Positions 41,275-49,073 of a stretch of 64,000 nucleotides of DNA are shown piece by piece. This DNA comes from Micromonospora chalcea (GTDB lineage: Bacteria > Actinomycetota > Actinomycetes > Mycobacteriales > Micromonosporaceae): positions 62,001-126,000 of the forward strand of contig NZ_MAGP01000165.1 in assembly GCF_002926165.1 (NCBI RefSeq), in the 5' to 3' direction. Numbering within the stretch: position 1 is the first letter of the stretch; the number at the start of each line of letters is the position of its first letter. Made by a program: the position numbers and the translations under genes. The notes under the pieces are model-generated. The model saw only the letters and a list, made by a program, of their open reading frames with translations, was not told the DNA's origin and made no database searches.

Positions 41275-41767
41275 TGCGGACCTCCTCCGGGAAGTTCACG
41301 TCGAGCAGGGCGGCGAGAGCCTTGCGGCCCCGGGCCAGGCGGGCCTTGACGGTGCCGCTCGGCACGCCGATCTGCGCCGCGATCTCCGCGACCGACAGGT
41401 CGGCCAGGTGGTAGAGGACGATCGCCTGCCGCTGGTCCGCCGACAACTGCCGCAACGCGCTGACCAGCGCGACAGTGTTCTCGGAGGGTGGCCGGACCGG
41501 AGGTGGTGGTCCGTGCCGCCGGTAGGCGACCACGCTGTTGCGGACCTTGCGCCACCGGTTGACCAGCAGGCGGTGCCCGACGGTGCGCACCCACGCCTCC
41601 GGGTCGTCGTACGTGCCGACCTGGGACCAGCGCTGCCAGGCCCGCGCGTACGCCTCCTGGGCGGCGTCCTGCGCCTCGCTCCGGTCGCCGCCGAGCGCGT
41701 ACAGCACTGTCACCACGCGTTGTCTGCTGTTCCGGTAGAACTCCTCGAACCCACTGTCCGGATCCAT
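41267..41767 (-). CDS. SigE family ECF-like RNA polymerase sigma factor
   Basis: Sigma factor of 166 residues starting at ATG 41767, with GGAGAGAG just upstream; an earlier GTG would add 11 residues. Region 2 is seen in FEEFYRNSRQRVVTVLYALGG to AQDAAQEAYARAWQRW, followed by EAWVRTVGHRLLVNRWRK. Region 4 is LRQLSADQRQAIVLYHLADL with the helix-turn-helix VAEIAAQIGVPSGTVKARLARGRKAL. It matches the SigE70/ECF41-like group that is very abundant in Micromonosporaceae. Targets are unknown; the cotranscribed membrane protein probably controls its activity. Confidence 0.92.
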   Translation of the reverse strand: MDPDSGFEEFYRNSRQRVVTVLYALGGDRSEAQDAAQEAYARAWQRWSQVGTYDDPEAWVRTVGHRLLVNRWRKVRNSVVAYRRHGPPPPVRPPSENTVALVSALRQLSADQRQAIVLYHLADLSVAEIAAQIGVPSGTVKARLARGRKALAALLDVNFPEEVRNA

Positions 41768-41918
41768 CTCTCTCCCCGCTGCCGTTCGTACGCCTGACAC
41801 CCCCCGCCGTGGTGGGCGGTTGCACGCCGTCGGCGATCCGACTCGTACCTCTCAGGGATGAGGCGAGATCATCCTGCCGTCCGAGCAGCCGTTGGGCGGG
41901 GACCGATACGGTCGGACC

Positions 41919-42683
41919 ATGACCGACCAGCACCCCGCGCTCTCCCTTCGTGGCCTGGCCAAGCGCTTCGACACCAAGATCGCGGTGGCGGGCGTCGACC
42001 TCGCCGTGCCGACCGGCTCGTTCTACGGCCTGCTCGGACCGAACGGGGCCGGCAAGACCACCACGCTCTCCATGGCCGTCGGCCTGCTGCGGCCCGACGC
42101 CGGTGAGGCGCGGGTGCTCGGGTACGACGTCTGGGCCGACCCGGTACGCGCCAAGAGCCTGCTCGGCGTGATGCCGGACGGCGTACGCCTCTTCGACCGG
42201 CTGAGCGGGGCGGAGCTGCTCGCGTACCACGGTCTGTTGCGCGGCATGGACCCGGCGGTGGTCGACCAGCGGGCGGCGGAGCTGCTCGACGTGCTGGCGC
42301 TCTCCGACGCCGGGCGCACGCTCGTCGTCGACTACTCGGCCGGCATGAAGAAGAAGATCGGCCTGGCCTGCGCGTTGCTGCACGGCCCGCGCCTGCTGGT
42401 GCTGGACGAGCCGTTCGAGGCGGTCGACCCGGTCTCGGCCGCGCTGATCCGGGACATCCTGCACCGGTACGTCAGCGGCGGCGGCACGGTGATCTTCTCC
42501 AGTCACGTGATGGAGGTGGTCGAGCGGCTCTGCTCGCACGTGGCGATCCTGGCCGAGGGCCGGATCAAGCGGGTCGGCACGCTCACCGAGGTGCGCGGCG
42601 ACCGGTCGCTGGAGGACGTGTTCGTGGAGGTCGTGGGCGGCCGGACCGCCACCGGGGAGGAGCTGTCGTGGCTGTCCCGGTGA
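41919..42683 (+). CDS. ABC transporter ATP-binding protein
   Basis: ATPase subunit of 254 residues from ATG 41919. Walker A is LLGPNGAGKTTTLS, the signature DYSAGMKKKIGLACALLH and Walker B LLVLDEPFEAVDP, with the switch His in VIFSSHVMEVVERL. LGVMPDGVRLFDRLSG is the Q-loop-side region of exporter ATPases of the DrrA/CcmA type. It works with the integral membrane protein encoded next; the genes overlap by 16 bases. The substrate is unknown; such pairs export drugs, lipids or peptides. Confidence 0.93.
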   Translation: MTDQHPALSLRGLAKRFDTKIAVAGVDLAVPTGSFYGLLGPNGAGKTTTLSMAVGLLRPDAGEARVLGYDVWADPVRAKSLLGVMPDGVRLFDRLSGAELLAYHGLLRGMDPAVVDQRAAELLDVLALSDAGRTLVVDYSAGMKKKIGLACALLHGPRLLVLDEPFEAVDPVSAALIRDILHRYVSGGGTVIFSSHVMEVVERLCSHVAILAEGRIKRVGTLTEVRGDRSLEDVFVEVVGGRTATGEELSWLSR

Positions 42684-44356
42684 CCGTCCCCGAGCGGCCG
42701 GCCCGGCGCGTGTCGTCCCGGCACTTCGTCCGGCTCAAGCTGCGGGTGCTCGGCAACAACTTCCGGGGCCAGAAGTGGCGGATCGCGCTGTTCGTGCTGG
42801 GCCTGCTGCTCGGGCTCTGGTTCGCCGCCGTCGGGTTCTTCCTGCTCGCCACGCCGGGCCTGGCCGACGAGCCCCGGTACGCCCTGATGGTGGCCGCCTT
42901 CGGCGGTGGTCTGCTCACGCTCGGCTGGCTGCTCCTGCCGCTCGTCTTCTTCGGTGTGGACGAGACGCTCGACCCGGCCCGGTTCGCGCTGCTGCCGTTG
43001 TCCCGCCGCACCCTGGTCACCGGCCTGCTCGCCGCCGCTCTGGTGAGCGTGCCCGCGCTGGCGACGGCGCTCACCGCGGCCGGTCTGGTGGTCAGCGCCG
43101 GGCTGCTGGGCGGCTGGTCAGCCGCAGTGGTCGGCGCGCTCGGCGTGGTCGCCGGGCTGCTGGTCTGCCTGGCCGGGGCCCGCGCGCTGACCAGCGCGTT
43201 CGCCACGATGCTGCGGTCCCGCCGGGTACGCGACCTGGCGGCGGTGCTGCTCGCCGTCCTGGCCGCCCTGCTCGGGCCGTTGCAGTTGCTGGTGCTCGCC
43301 GCGGTGCAGCAGACCGACTGGGACCGGCTGGACGGGGTGGCCCGGGTGGTCGGCTGGACGCCGTTCGGCGCGCCGTGGACGGTCGGCGTCGACGTGGCCG
43401 AGGGCCGGCCCGGCGCGGCGGTCGCGAAGCTGCTGATCGCGGTCGCGACGCTCGGCGTACTCCTGTTCTGGTGGTCGCGGTCGCTGGAGTCGGCGATGGT
43501 GGGCGCGGCGAGCGCCGGCCCTTCGCGCGCGCCGCGCGGCGTGGCCGGCGGCGCGGTCACGCAGTTGTTCCCCCGCGCGGTGGGCTGGGCGCGGCGGGAC
43601 CGGTTCGGGGCGCTCGTCGCCCGCGAGTGCCGCTACTGGTGGCGGGACGCGCGGCGGCGGGCCAACCTCATCACGGTCGCCGTGGTCGGTGTGTTCGTAC
43701 CGGTGATGGTCAACCTCGGCGGCGTCTCGTTCTCCACCGAGGGCGGGGCGGAGTTCGGTGGCGGCGACTCCTCACCGGCGCTGGTCAGCCTTTCCATGAT
43801 CTTCGTCGGGGTGCTCGCGTCGCTGACGCTGGCCAACCAGTTCGGCTTCGACGGCAGCTCGTACGCCGCGAACCTGGTCGCCGGGGTGCCCGGGCGGGTG
43901 GAGCTGCGGGCCCGGATGACCGCGTTCTCGATCTACGTGGTGCCGATGCTCGTCGTGATCGCGGTCGCGCTGGCGCTCTTCCTGGGGCGTCCCGCATGGC
44001 TCGGCGTGATGGGTGGCGCGTTGGCCGCCGCGTACGGCTGCGGGCTGGCGATCAACGGGTTCGTGTCGGTGCTCGGCGCCTACTCGCTGCCCGAGTCGAG
44101 CAACCCGTTCGCCATGAACAGCGGCGCGGGGTTCACCAAGGGCCTGCTCACGCTGGTTTCCATGGTCGCCTCCGCGGTGGTGGCGGTGCCGTTCGTGGTG
44201 GCCGCCGCGCTGCTCGGCGACGTGTGGCTGTGGCTGGCGCTGCCGATCGGACTGGCGTACGGGGTGGGCGCGGCGCTGCTCGGCGCGTACCTCGCCGGGG
44301 ACACACTGGACCGCCGGCAGCCGGAGCTGCTGGCCACCGTCACGCCGAGGCGCTGA
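42668..44356 (+). CDS. ABC transporter permease
   Basis: Integral membrane protein of 562 residues from GTG 42668 with about 12 hydrophobic helices and a soluble segment around 300-320. There is no solute-binding or ATP-binding motif. Its overlap with the ATP-binding gene and the ABC2-like layout mark it as the transmembrane partner of an exporter. The stop shares a base with the following SRPBCC gene, so the three genes form one operon. Confidence 0.85.
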   Translation: MAVPVTVPERPARRVSSRHFVRLKLRVLGNNFRGQKWRIALFVLGLLLGLWFAAVGFFLLATPGLADEPRYALMVAAFGGGLLTLGWLLLPLVFFGVDETLDPARFALLPLSRRTLVTGLLAAALVSVPALATALTAAGLVVSAGLLGGWSAAVVGALGVVAGLLVCLAGARALTSAFATMLRSRRVRDLAAVLLAVLAALLGPLQLLVLAAVQQTDWDRLDGVARVVGWTPFGAPWTVGVDVAEGRPGAAVAKLLIAVATLGVLLFWWSRSLESAMVGAASAGPSRAPRGVAGGAVTQLFPRAVGWARRDRFGALVARECRYWWRDARRRANLITVAVVGVFVPVMVNLGGVSFSTEGGAEFGGGDSSPALVSLSMIFVGVLASLTLANQFGFDGSSYAANLVAGVPGRVELRARMTAFSIYVVPMLVVIAVALALFLGRPAWLGVMGGALAAAYGCGLAINGFVSVLGAYSLPESSNPFAMNSGAGFTKGLLTLVSMVASAVVAVPFVVAAALLGDVWLWLALPIGLAYGVGAALLGAYLAGDTLDRRQPELLATVTPRR

Positions 44357-44847
44357 TGCCGGTCGTCGAGGCGGTCACCACGGTTCCGATCCCGCCGGAG
44401 TTGGCGTTCGCGGTCTCCCAGACCGTCGCGCCGGTCCGCTACCGCTGGGATCCGTTCGTCCGTGAGCAGCACTTCGTCGACGGCGCGACGGCGCCCGGCC
44501 GGGGCGTGCGCACGTACACCCGCTCCCGGCACGGCCTGGTCATGGTCAGCGAGTACGTCTCCTGGTCACCGCCGACGAACGTCGGCATGAAGATGGTGCG
44601 CGGGCCGTGGTTCTTCGAGCGGTTCGGCGGCGGCTGGCGCTTCGCGCCCGGCCCCGAGGCCGGCACCACGATCGCGACCTGGCGGTACAACTTCCGCTGC
44701 CGCCCGGCGTTCCTGCGCCCGGTGGCCGAGCGGATCGGGGTGTGGCTGCTCGGGCGCGACATCCGCCGCCGGATCGCCGGGTACGCGGCCGGATGCGCGG
44801 ACCCGGAGGTGCTGGCCGCCGCCCGCCGCCTGCTCGCCGACGGCTGA
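44356..44847 (+). CDS. SRPBCC family protein
   Basis: Small protein of 163 residues starting at ATG 44356 by one-base overlap with the permease stop. The N-terminal EAVTTVPIPPELAFAVSQTV and the central GPWFFERFGGGWRFAPGPEAG with TTIATWRYNFRCRP match the START/SRPBCC (polyketide-cyclase/ligand-binding) fold. The C-terminal helix is RPVAERIGVWLLGRDIRRR. It probably binds a hydrophobic ligand, possibly linked to the exporter, but this is inferred only from the operon. Confidence 0.85.
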   Translation: MPVVEAVTTVPIPPELAFAVSQTVAPVRYRWDPFVREQHFVDGATAPGRGVRTYTRSRHGLVMVSEYVSWSPPTNVGMKMVRGPWFFERFGGGWRFAPGPEAGTTIATWRYNFRCRPAFLRPVAERIGVWLLGRDIRRRIAGYAAGCADPEVLAAARRLLADG

Positions 44848-44853
44848 TCCCGG

Positions 44854-45111
44854 TTACGCGGTGCGGCGCATCGCCGCGTAGACGTGGTGGCCGTCGCCGA
44901 CGCTCGTCATGGTGACCAGCTCCCAGCCGTAGTTGGACAGGTGCTCGACCGCTTCCATCAGCGGCTGGAACGCCCGGCGGCCCCAGGTGTTGTTCGCCCG
45001 GACCAGCAGGTGCCGGTGTGGATAGGCACGCAGGTCGACCTGACCGCCGAGGACGGCGTCGGCGGCGACGACCCGTTCCTGGGCGAGTTGCTGCGGGGGG
45101 ATGAGACTCAT
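44854..45111 (-). CDS. DUF4177-like small protein
   Basis: Protein of 85 residues from ATG 45111. The pattern RAFQPLMEAVEHLSNYGWEL, then VTMTSVGDGHHVYAAMRR, resembles the DUF4177 fold, small proteins of unknown function. It converges with the SRPBCC gene (stops six bases apart). Its start is divergent from the flavin-reductase-like gene by about 50 bases, where the parS-like sequence lies. Confidence 0.75.
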   Translation of the reverse strand: MSLIPPQQLAQERVVAADAVLGGQVDLRAYPHRHLLVRANNTWGRRAFQPLMEAVEHLSNYGWELVTMTSVGDGHHVYAAMRRTA

Positions 45112-45163
45112 GCCCGGCAGGGTATGGCGTTGCGTCGAACCCCGCCCGGCAGCGGGCGGCACA

Positions 45164-45697
45164 ATGTTTCACGTGAATCCAGAGCCGGGCGCGCAGATCC
45201 ATTCCACCGACCCGTTCGCGGCGCCGGCCGGGCAACGCTCGCCGGCACGGCGGCTGTCCGGCCGGCTGGCGGCCCCGGTGACGCTCTGGACCGCGCCCGG
45301 CCCGGCCGGGCTGACTGTCTCGTCCACGCTGGTCGCCGAGGGCGAGCCGGACCGGCTACTCGGCCTGGTCGACGCGGAGTCGGACCTGTGGGCGGCCATC
45401 GAGGAGGCGGGGCGGTTCGCGGTGGCCCCGCTGGGCCCGCAGCACCGGCAGCTCGCCGACCGCTTCGCCGGCCTGTTCCCGTCGCCCGGCGGCCTGTTCG
45501 CGCTGGACGCCTGGACCGAGACGCCGTACGGGCCGGTGCCGGCGGACGCCGGCGGGTGGGCGGGGTGCCGGCTCGACACCGCCCGCGAGTACGGCTGGGG
45601 CCTGCTGGTCGAGGCCACCATCGAATCGGTGGACCTGCCCCGGGACACCCCCCCGTTGCTGCACTACCGGGGCCGTTACCACGACCTCCCCGGCTGA
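45164..45697 (+). CDS. flavin reductase-like (FMN-binding split-barrel) protein
   Basis: Protein of 177 residues from ATG 45164. The split-barrel fold of the flavin reductase family is suggested by APVTLWTAPGPAGLTVSSTL, the FAVAPLGPQHRQLADRFAG block and LLVEATIESVDLP near the C-terminus. It should bind FMN or a related cofactor; substrate and partner are unknown. The start codon lies inside a parS-like sequence, which encodes residues MFHVNP, so that site constrains the N-terminus. Confidence 0.82.
   Translation: MFHVNPEPGAQIHSTDPFAAPAGQRSPARRLSGRLAAPVTLWTAPGPAGLTVSSTLVAEGEPDRLLGLVDAESDLWAAIEEAGRFAVAPLGPQHRQLADRFAGLFPSPGGLFALDAWTETPYGPVPADAGGWAGCRLDTAREYGWGLLVEATIESVDLPRDTPPLLHYRGRYHDLPG
45166..45179. 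promoter_or_regulatory. parS-like ParB binding site
   Basis: GTTTCACGTGAATC matches the bacterial parS 14-mer GTTTCACGTGAAAC at 13 of 14 positions. It overlaps the first codons of the flavin-reductase-like gene. parS sites usually cluster near the replication origin. Confidence 0.55.
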
Positions 45698-45711
45698 CCC
45701 CTCTACTCCGA

Positions 45712-45768
45712 CGATCATGAAGTTGGCCGCGTTCCGCGTCCGATTTGTCGCCGCCAACCTCATGATCG
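45712..45768. repeat. inverted repeat, dispersed element
   Basis: CGATCATGAAGTTGGC (45712-45727) is matched in inverse by GCCAACCTCATGATCG (45753-45768) at 15 of 16 positions, with 25 bases between. I recall this sequence as a repeated intergenic element in Micromonosporaceae. It lies after the flavin-reductase-like gene and could act as a terminator. Confidence 0.65.
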
Positions 45769-45809
45769 ACGGGGTTCGGGTGACCGGTTAGCGGAGTGAT
45801 GTGGGTCAC

Positions 45810-45842
45810 TCGGCGCAGCCGGAGCGCCGTTCGGCGCAGCCG
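45810..45842 (+). promoter_or_regulatory. 21-bp-spaced direct repeat, candidate LytTR site
   Basis: TCGGCGCAGCCG occurs at 45810-45821 and again at 45831-45842, exactly 21 bp apart (two helical turns). LytTR regulators bind such tandem repeats. It lies about 95 bases before the DUF485 gene at 45937, whose operon encodes an acetate-type symporter. The LytTR regulator is encoded at 36015. Confidence 0.5.
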
Positions 45843-45936
45843 TTCGCCGCCGGGCGGTGGAGCCTTCCCGGGCGGGGAGCGCGCTCTCTACCGTGCGCGA
45901 AACTCCCCCCACGCCTGCGAAGGTGGTGATCCACAG

Positions 45937-46305
45937 ATGTCCACGGACACACCCGCGTCCGCGCCCGCCGAGTCGGCGGCGGAACGGTACCTCGCCGTCC
46001 AGCGGTCCGACGAGTTCGCCGGGTTGCGGCGCGCGCTGCGCGGCTTCATCTTCCCGATGACCGTCGCGTTCTTCCTGTGGTACGCGCTCTACGTCATCCT
46101 CTCCGCGTACGCGCGGGGATTCATGGGCACGAAGCTGATCGGCAACATCAACGTCGCCCTGGTCTTCGGCCTGCTCCAGTTCGTCTCCACGTTCGTCATC
46201 GCCTGGCTCTACTCCCGGTTCGCCAACCGCCGGATCGATCCGGTCGCCGACCGGATCCGCGACGAGATCGGGGAGGTGACCCATGAACACGGTCCTCGCG
46301 GCTGA
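45937..46305 (+). CDS. DUF485 family protein
   Basis: Protein of 122 residues from ATG 45937, with AGGTGG upstream. It has a short soluble start (residues 1-32, with ERYLAVQRSDEFAGLRRALRG typical of DUF485), two membrane helices (FIFPMTVAFFLWYALYVILS and INVALVFGLLQFVSTFVIAW) and a basic/acidic tail. DUF485 proteins accompany ActP-type symporters and probably help assemble them. The next gene starts 23 bases inside this one. Confidence 0.92.
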   Translation: MSTDTPASAPAESAAERYLAVQRSDEFAGLRRALRGFIFPMTVAFFLWYALYVILSAYARGFMGTKLIGNINVALVFGLLQFVSTFVIAWLYSRFANRRIDPVADRIRDEIGEVTHEHGPRG

Positions 46306-47956
46306 GGCGGGCAGCACCACCGCCCGGAACCTCACCATCACGCTGTTCCTGGTCTTCGTGGCGATCACGCTGGCGATCACCGTCTGGGCCAGCCGGCAGA
46401 CCAAGACCGCCACCGACTTCTACGCCGGCGGCCGGTCGTTCTCCGGTTTCCAGAACGGCATGGCGATCGGCGGCGACTACATGTCGGCGGCGTCCTTCCT
46501 GGGCATCGCCGGCATCATCGCGCTCTACGGCTACGACGGCTTCCTCTACTCGATCGGCTTCCTGGTCGCCTGGCTGGTGGCGTTGCTGCTGGTGGCGGAA
46601 CTGCTGCGCAACTCCGGCCGGTACACGATGGCGGACGTGCTGGCGTTCCGGATGCGGCAGCGGCCGGTCCGGACCGCGGCGGCGGTCTCCACCATCACCG
46701 TGTCGATCTTCTACCTGCTGGCCCAGATGGTCGGCGCCGGCGCGCTCGTCGCGCTGCTGCTCGGCATCAAGCCGGGCACCACCTTCCTCGGCATGGACGC
46801 CGACACCGCCAAGGTCGCCACGATCATCATGGTCGGCGCCCTGATGATCATCTACGTGACGGTCGGCGGCATGAAGGGCACGACGTACGTGCAGATCGTC
46901 AAGGCGTTCCTGCTCATGGGCGGCGCGCTGGTGATGACGCTGCTGGTGCTCGCCAAGTACAAGTTCAACCTGTCCTCGCTGCTCGGCGACGCGGCCAGCG
47001 CCTCGGGCAAGGGAGCGGCGTTCCTCGAACCCGGGCTGCGCTACGGCGTGGAGACACCCGGCGACGCGCTGAAGACGTTCTACAGCAAGATGGACCTGCT
47101 CTCGCTGGGCATCGCGCTGGTCCTCGGCACGGCCGGCCTGCCGCACATCCTGATCCGCTTCTACACCGTGCCGACCGCGCGGGCGGCCCGCAAGAGCGTG
47201 CTCTGGGCGATCGGCATCATCGGTGCGTTCTACCTGCTCACCCTGGCCCTCGGCTTCGGCGCGGCGGCGATCGTCGGCGGGCAGGCGATCACCGAGCAGG
47301 ACAAGGCCGGCAACACGGCCGCGCCACAGCTGGCCGAGGCGCTCGGCGTGGACTTCCTCGGCGGGAACCTGGGCGGGGCGACACTGCTGGCGATCATCGC
47401 GGCGGTCGCGTTCGCCACGATCCTCGCCGTGGTCGCCGGGTTGACGTTGGCGTCGTCGTCCAGCCTGGCGCACGACTTCTACGCCAACGTGGTGAAGAAG
47501 GGTGAGGCGTCGGAGCGGCAGGAGGTGAACGTCGCCCGGATCTCCGCGCTGGTGATCGGCGCGGTCTCGATCGTCCTGTCCATCTTCGCGCAGAACCTGA
47601 ACGTGGCGTTCCTGGTCGCGCTGGCGTTCGCGGTGGCCGCCTCGGGCAACCTGCCGGCGATCCTCTACAGCCTGTTCTGGAAGCGGTTCAACACCTCGGG
47701 CGCGGTCTGGGCGATCTACGGCGGCCTGCTCTCCGCCGTGCTGCTCGTCTTCTTCTCGCCAGTCGTCTCCGGCGCGCCGACGGCGATGTTCCCCGACCAC
47801 GACTGGCAGTGGTTCCCGCTGTCGAACCCGGGCATCATCTCGATCCCGTTCGGCTTCCTGTGCGGCTGGCTCGGCACGATCCTGTCCAAGGAGAGCGACG
47901 AGGAGAAGTACGCGGAGCTGGAGGTGCGCTCGCTCACCGGAGCCGGCGCGCACTGA
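46283..47956 (+). CDS. actP: cation/acetate symporter (ActP-like)
   Basis: SSS-family symporter of 557 residues with about 13 membrane helices. TATDFYAGGRSFSGFQNGMA followed by IGGDYMSAASFLGIAG is the helix-1/2 signature; TVGGMKGTTYVQIVKAFLL and GTAGLPHILIRFYTVPTA match ActP proteins, and AGLTLASSSSLAHDFYANVV carries the conserved Ser cluster. It imports acetate or related monocarboxylates with a cation. It overlaps the DUF485 gene by 23 bases. It is closer to classical ActP than the paralogue at 38731. Confidence 0.93.
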   Translation: MNTVLAAEAGSTTARNLTITLFLVFVAITLAITVWASRQTKTATDFYAGGRSFSGFQNGMAIGGDYMSAASFLGIAGIIALYGYDGFLYSIGFLVAWLVALLLVAELLRNSGRYTMADVLAFRMRQRPVRTAAAVSTITVSIFYLLAQMVGAGALVALLLGIKPGTTFLGMDADTAKVATIIMVGALMIIYVTVGGMKGTTYVQIVKAFLLMGGALVMTLLVLAKYKFNLSSLLGDAASASGKGAAFLEPGLRYGVETPGDALKTFYSKMDLLSLGIALVLGTAGLPHILIRFYTVPTARAARKSVLWAIGIIGAFYLLTLALGFGAAAIVGGQAITEQDKAGNTAAPQLAEALGVDFLGGNLGGATLLAIIAAVAFATILAVVAGLTLASSSSLAHDFYANVVKKGEASERQEVNVARISALVIGAVSIVLSIFAQNLNVAFLVALAFAVAASGNLPAILYSLFWKRFNTSGAVWAIYGGLLSAVLLVFFSPVVSGAPTAMFPDHDWQWFPLSNPGIISIPFGFLCGWLGTILSKESDEEKYAELEVRSLTGAGAH

Positions 47957-47968
47957 TCGGCACGTCGA

Positions 47969-47999
47969 GCGGGGCCCCTGCCGTACGCGGGGGCCCCGC
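47969..47999 (+). terminator. 10-bp hairpin terminator
   Basis: GCGGGGCCCC pairs perfectly with GGGGCCCCGC around an 11-base loop, 12 bases after the symporter stop. No U-run. Confidence 0.75.
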
Positions 48000-48022
48000 C
48001 TCGCGTGTATAGGCTGACCGCC

Positions 48023-49000
48023 ATGAAGGTCGCTCCCCGCTTCGGTAGCGGACACCGCATCCTGGTCACCGGCGGCGCCGGTTTCGTCCCGTCCCACCTG
48101 GTCGACCGGCTCGTCGAGCGCGGCTGCACGGTAGTGGTGCTGGACAACTTCGTCACCGGGTCCAAGGAGAACGTGGCCCACCTGCTGGACAAGCCGACCT
48201 TCACGCTGGTCGAGGCGGACATCTCCGACGGCCTGCCGCACCACCCGGCGATGGCCGAGCGGTTCGACGCGATCCTGCACATGGCGTCCCCGGCCAGTCC
48301 CACCGACTTCGAGAAGCTGCCGGTGGAGATCCTCCGGGTGGGCTCGGTGGCCACGCTGGCGCTGCTGGAGCGGGCCACCGACGACGGCGCGCGGTTCCTG
48401 ATGGCCTCCACCTCCGAGGCGTACGGCGACCCGAAGGAGCACCCGCAGCGGGAGACGTACTGGGGCAACGTCAACCCGATCGGCATCCGGAGCGTCTACG
48501 ACGAGGCGAAGCGCTTCTCCGAGGCGGCCACCATGGCCTACCACCGCAGCCGGGGCACCGACACTGCGATCGTGCGGATCTTCAACACGTACGGCCCGCG
48601 GATGCGCCCGGACGACGGCCGGGCCATCCCGACGTTCATCTCCCAGGCGCTGCGCGGCGAGCCGATCACCGTGCACGGCACCGGCAACCAGACCCGCTCG
48701 ATCTGCTACGTCGACGACCTGGTGCGCGGCATCCTGCTGCTGCTCGACTCGACGCAGACCGGTCCGATCAACTGCGGCACCGAGCACGAGATGTCGATGC
48801 GGCAACTGGCCGAGACGATCGTGTCACTCACCGGAAGCACGTCCGAGGTGAGCTACATCACTCGCGCCTCCGATGACCCGGAGATGCGCCGACCGGACCT
48901 GACCCTCGCCCGCGAACTGCTCGGATATGAGCCGAGCGTCACTCCCGAAGACGGACTCCGGCGCACGATCGAGTACTTCCGCGGGCGGCTCGGGTACTGA
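48023..49000 (+). CDS. NAD-dependent epimerase, UDP-glucuronate decarboxylase-like
   Basis: Short-chain dehydrogenase (extended) of 325 residues from ATG 48023. The Rossmann motif is ILVTGGAGFVPSHLVDRLV, in which Pro replaces the usual Gly of GFIGSHL. The active site is Ser/Thr in MASTSEAYGDPKEHPQ plus Tyr and Lys in SVYDEAKRFSEA. NPIGIRSVYDEAKR and FNTYGPRMRPDDGRAIP are typical of UDP-glucuronate decarboxylases (UDP-xylose synthases) rather than GalE. It should oxidise and decarboxylate UDP-glucuronate; a dTDP-glucose dehydratase role is less likely. The product could feed the glycan handled by the LCP proteins downstream. Confidence 0.88.
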   Translation: MKVAPRFGSGHRILVTGGAGFVPSHLVDRLVERGCTVVVLDNFVTGSKENVAHLLDKPTFTLVEADISDGLPHHPAMAERFDAILHMASPASPTDFEKLPVEILRVGSVATLALLERATDDGARFLMASTSEAYGDPKEHPQRETYWGNVNPIGIRSVYDEAKRFSEAATMAYHRSRGTDTAIVRIFNTYGPRMRPDDGRAIPTFISQALRGEPITVHGTGNQTRSICYVDDLVRGILLLLDSTQTGPINCGTEHEMSMRQLAETIVSLTGSTSEVSYITRASDDPEMRRPDLTLARELLGYEPSVTPEDGLRRTIEYFRGRLGY

Positions 49001-49073
49001 ACCGCCCGGGACGCGGCTGACATCGGCGCGCGTCCGGGGGCGTCGGTGGCCCGGCCGACCTACCCTCGGTTAC

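Noticed and set aside
46196..48805. Open frame of about 870 codons opposite the ActP and epimerase genes
   Set aside because: Same shadow behaviour. It spans two real genes and their terminator.
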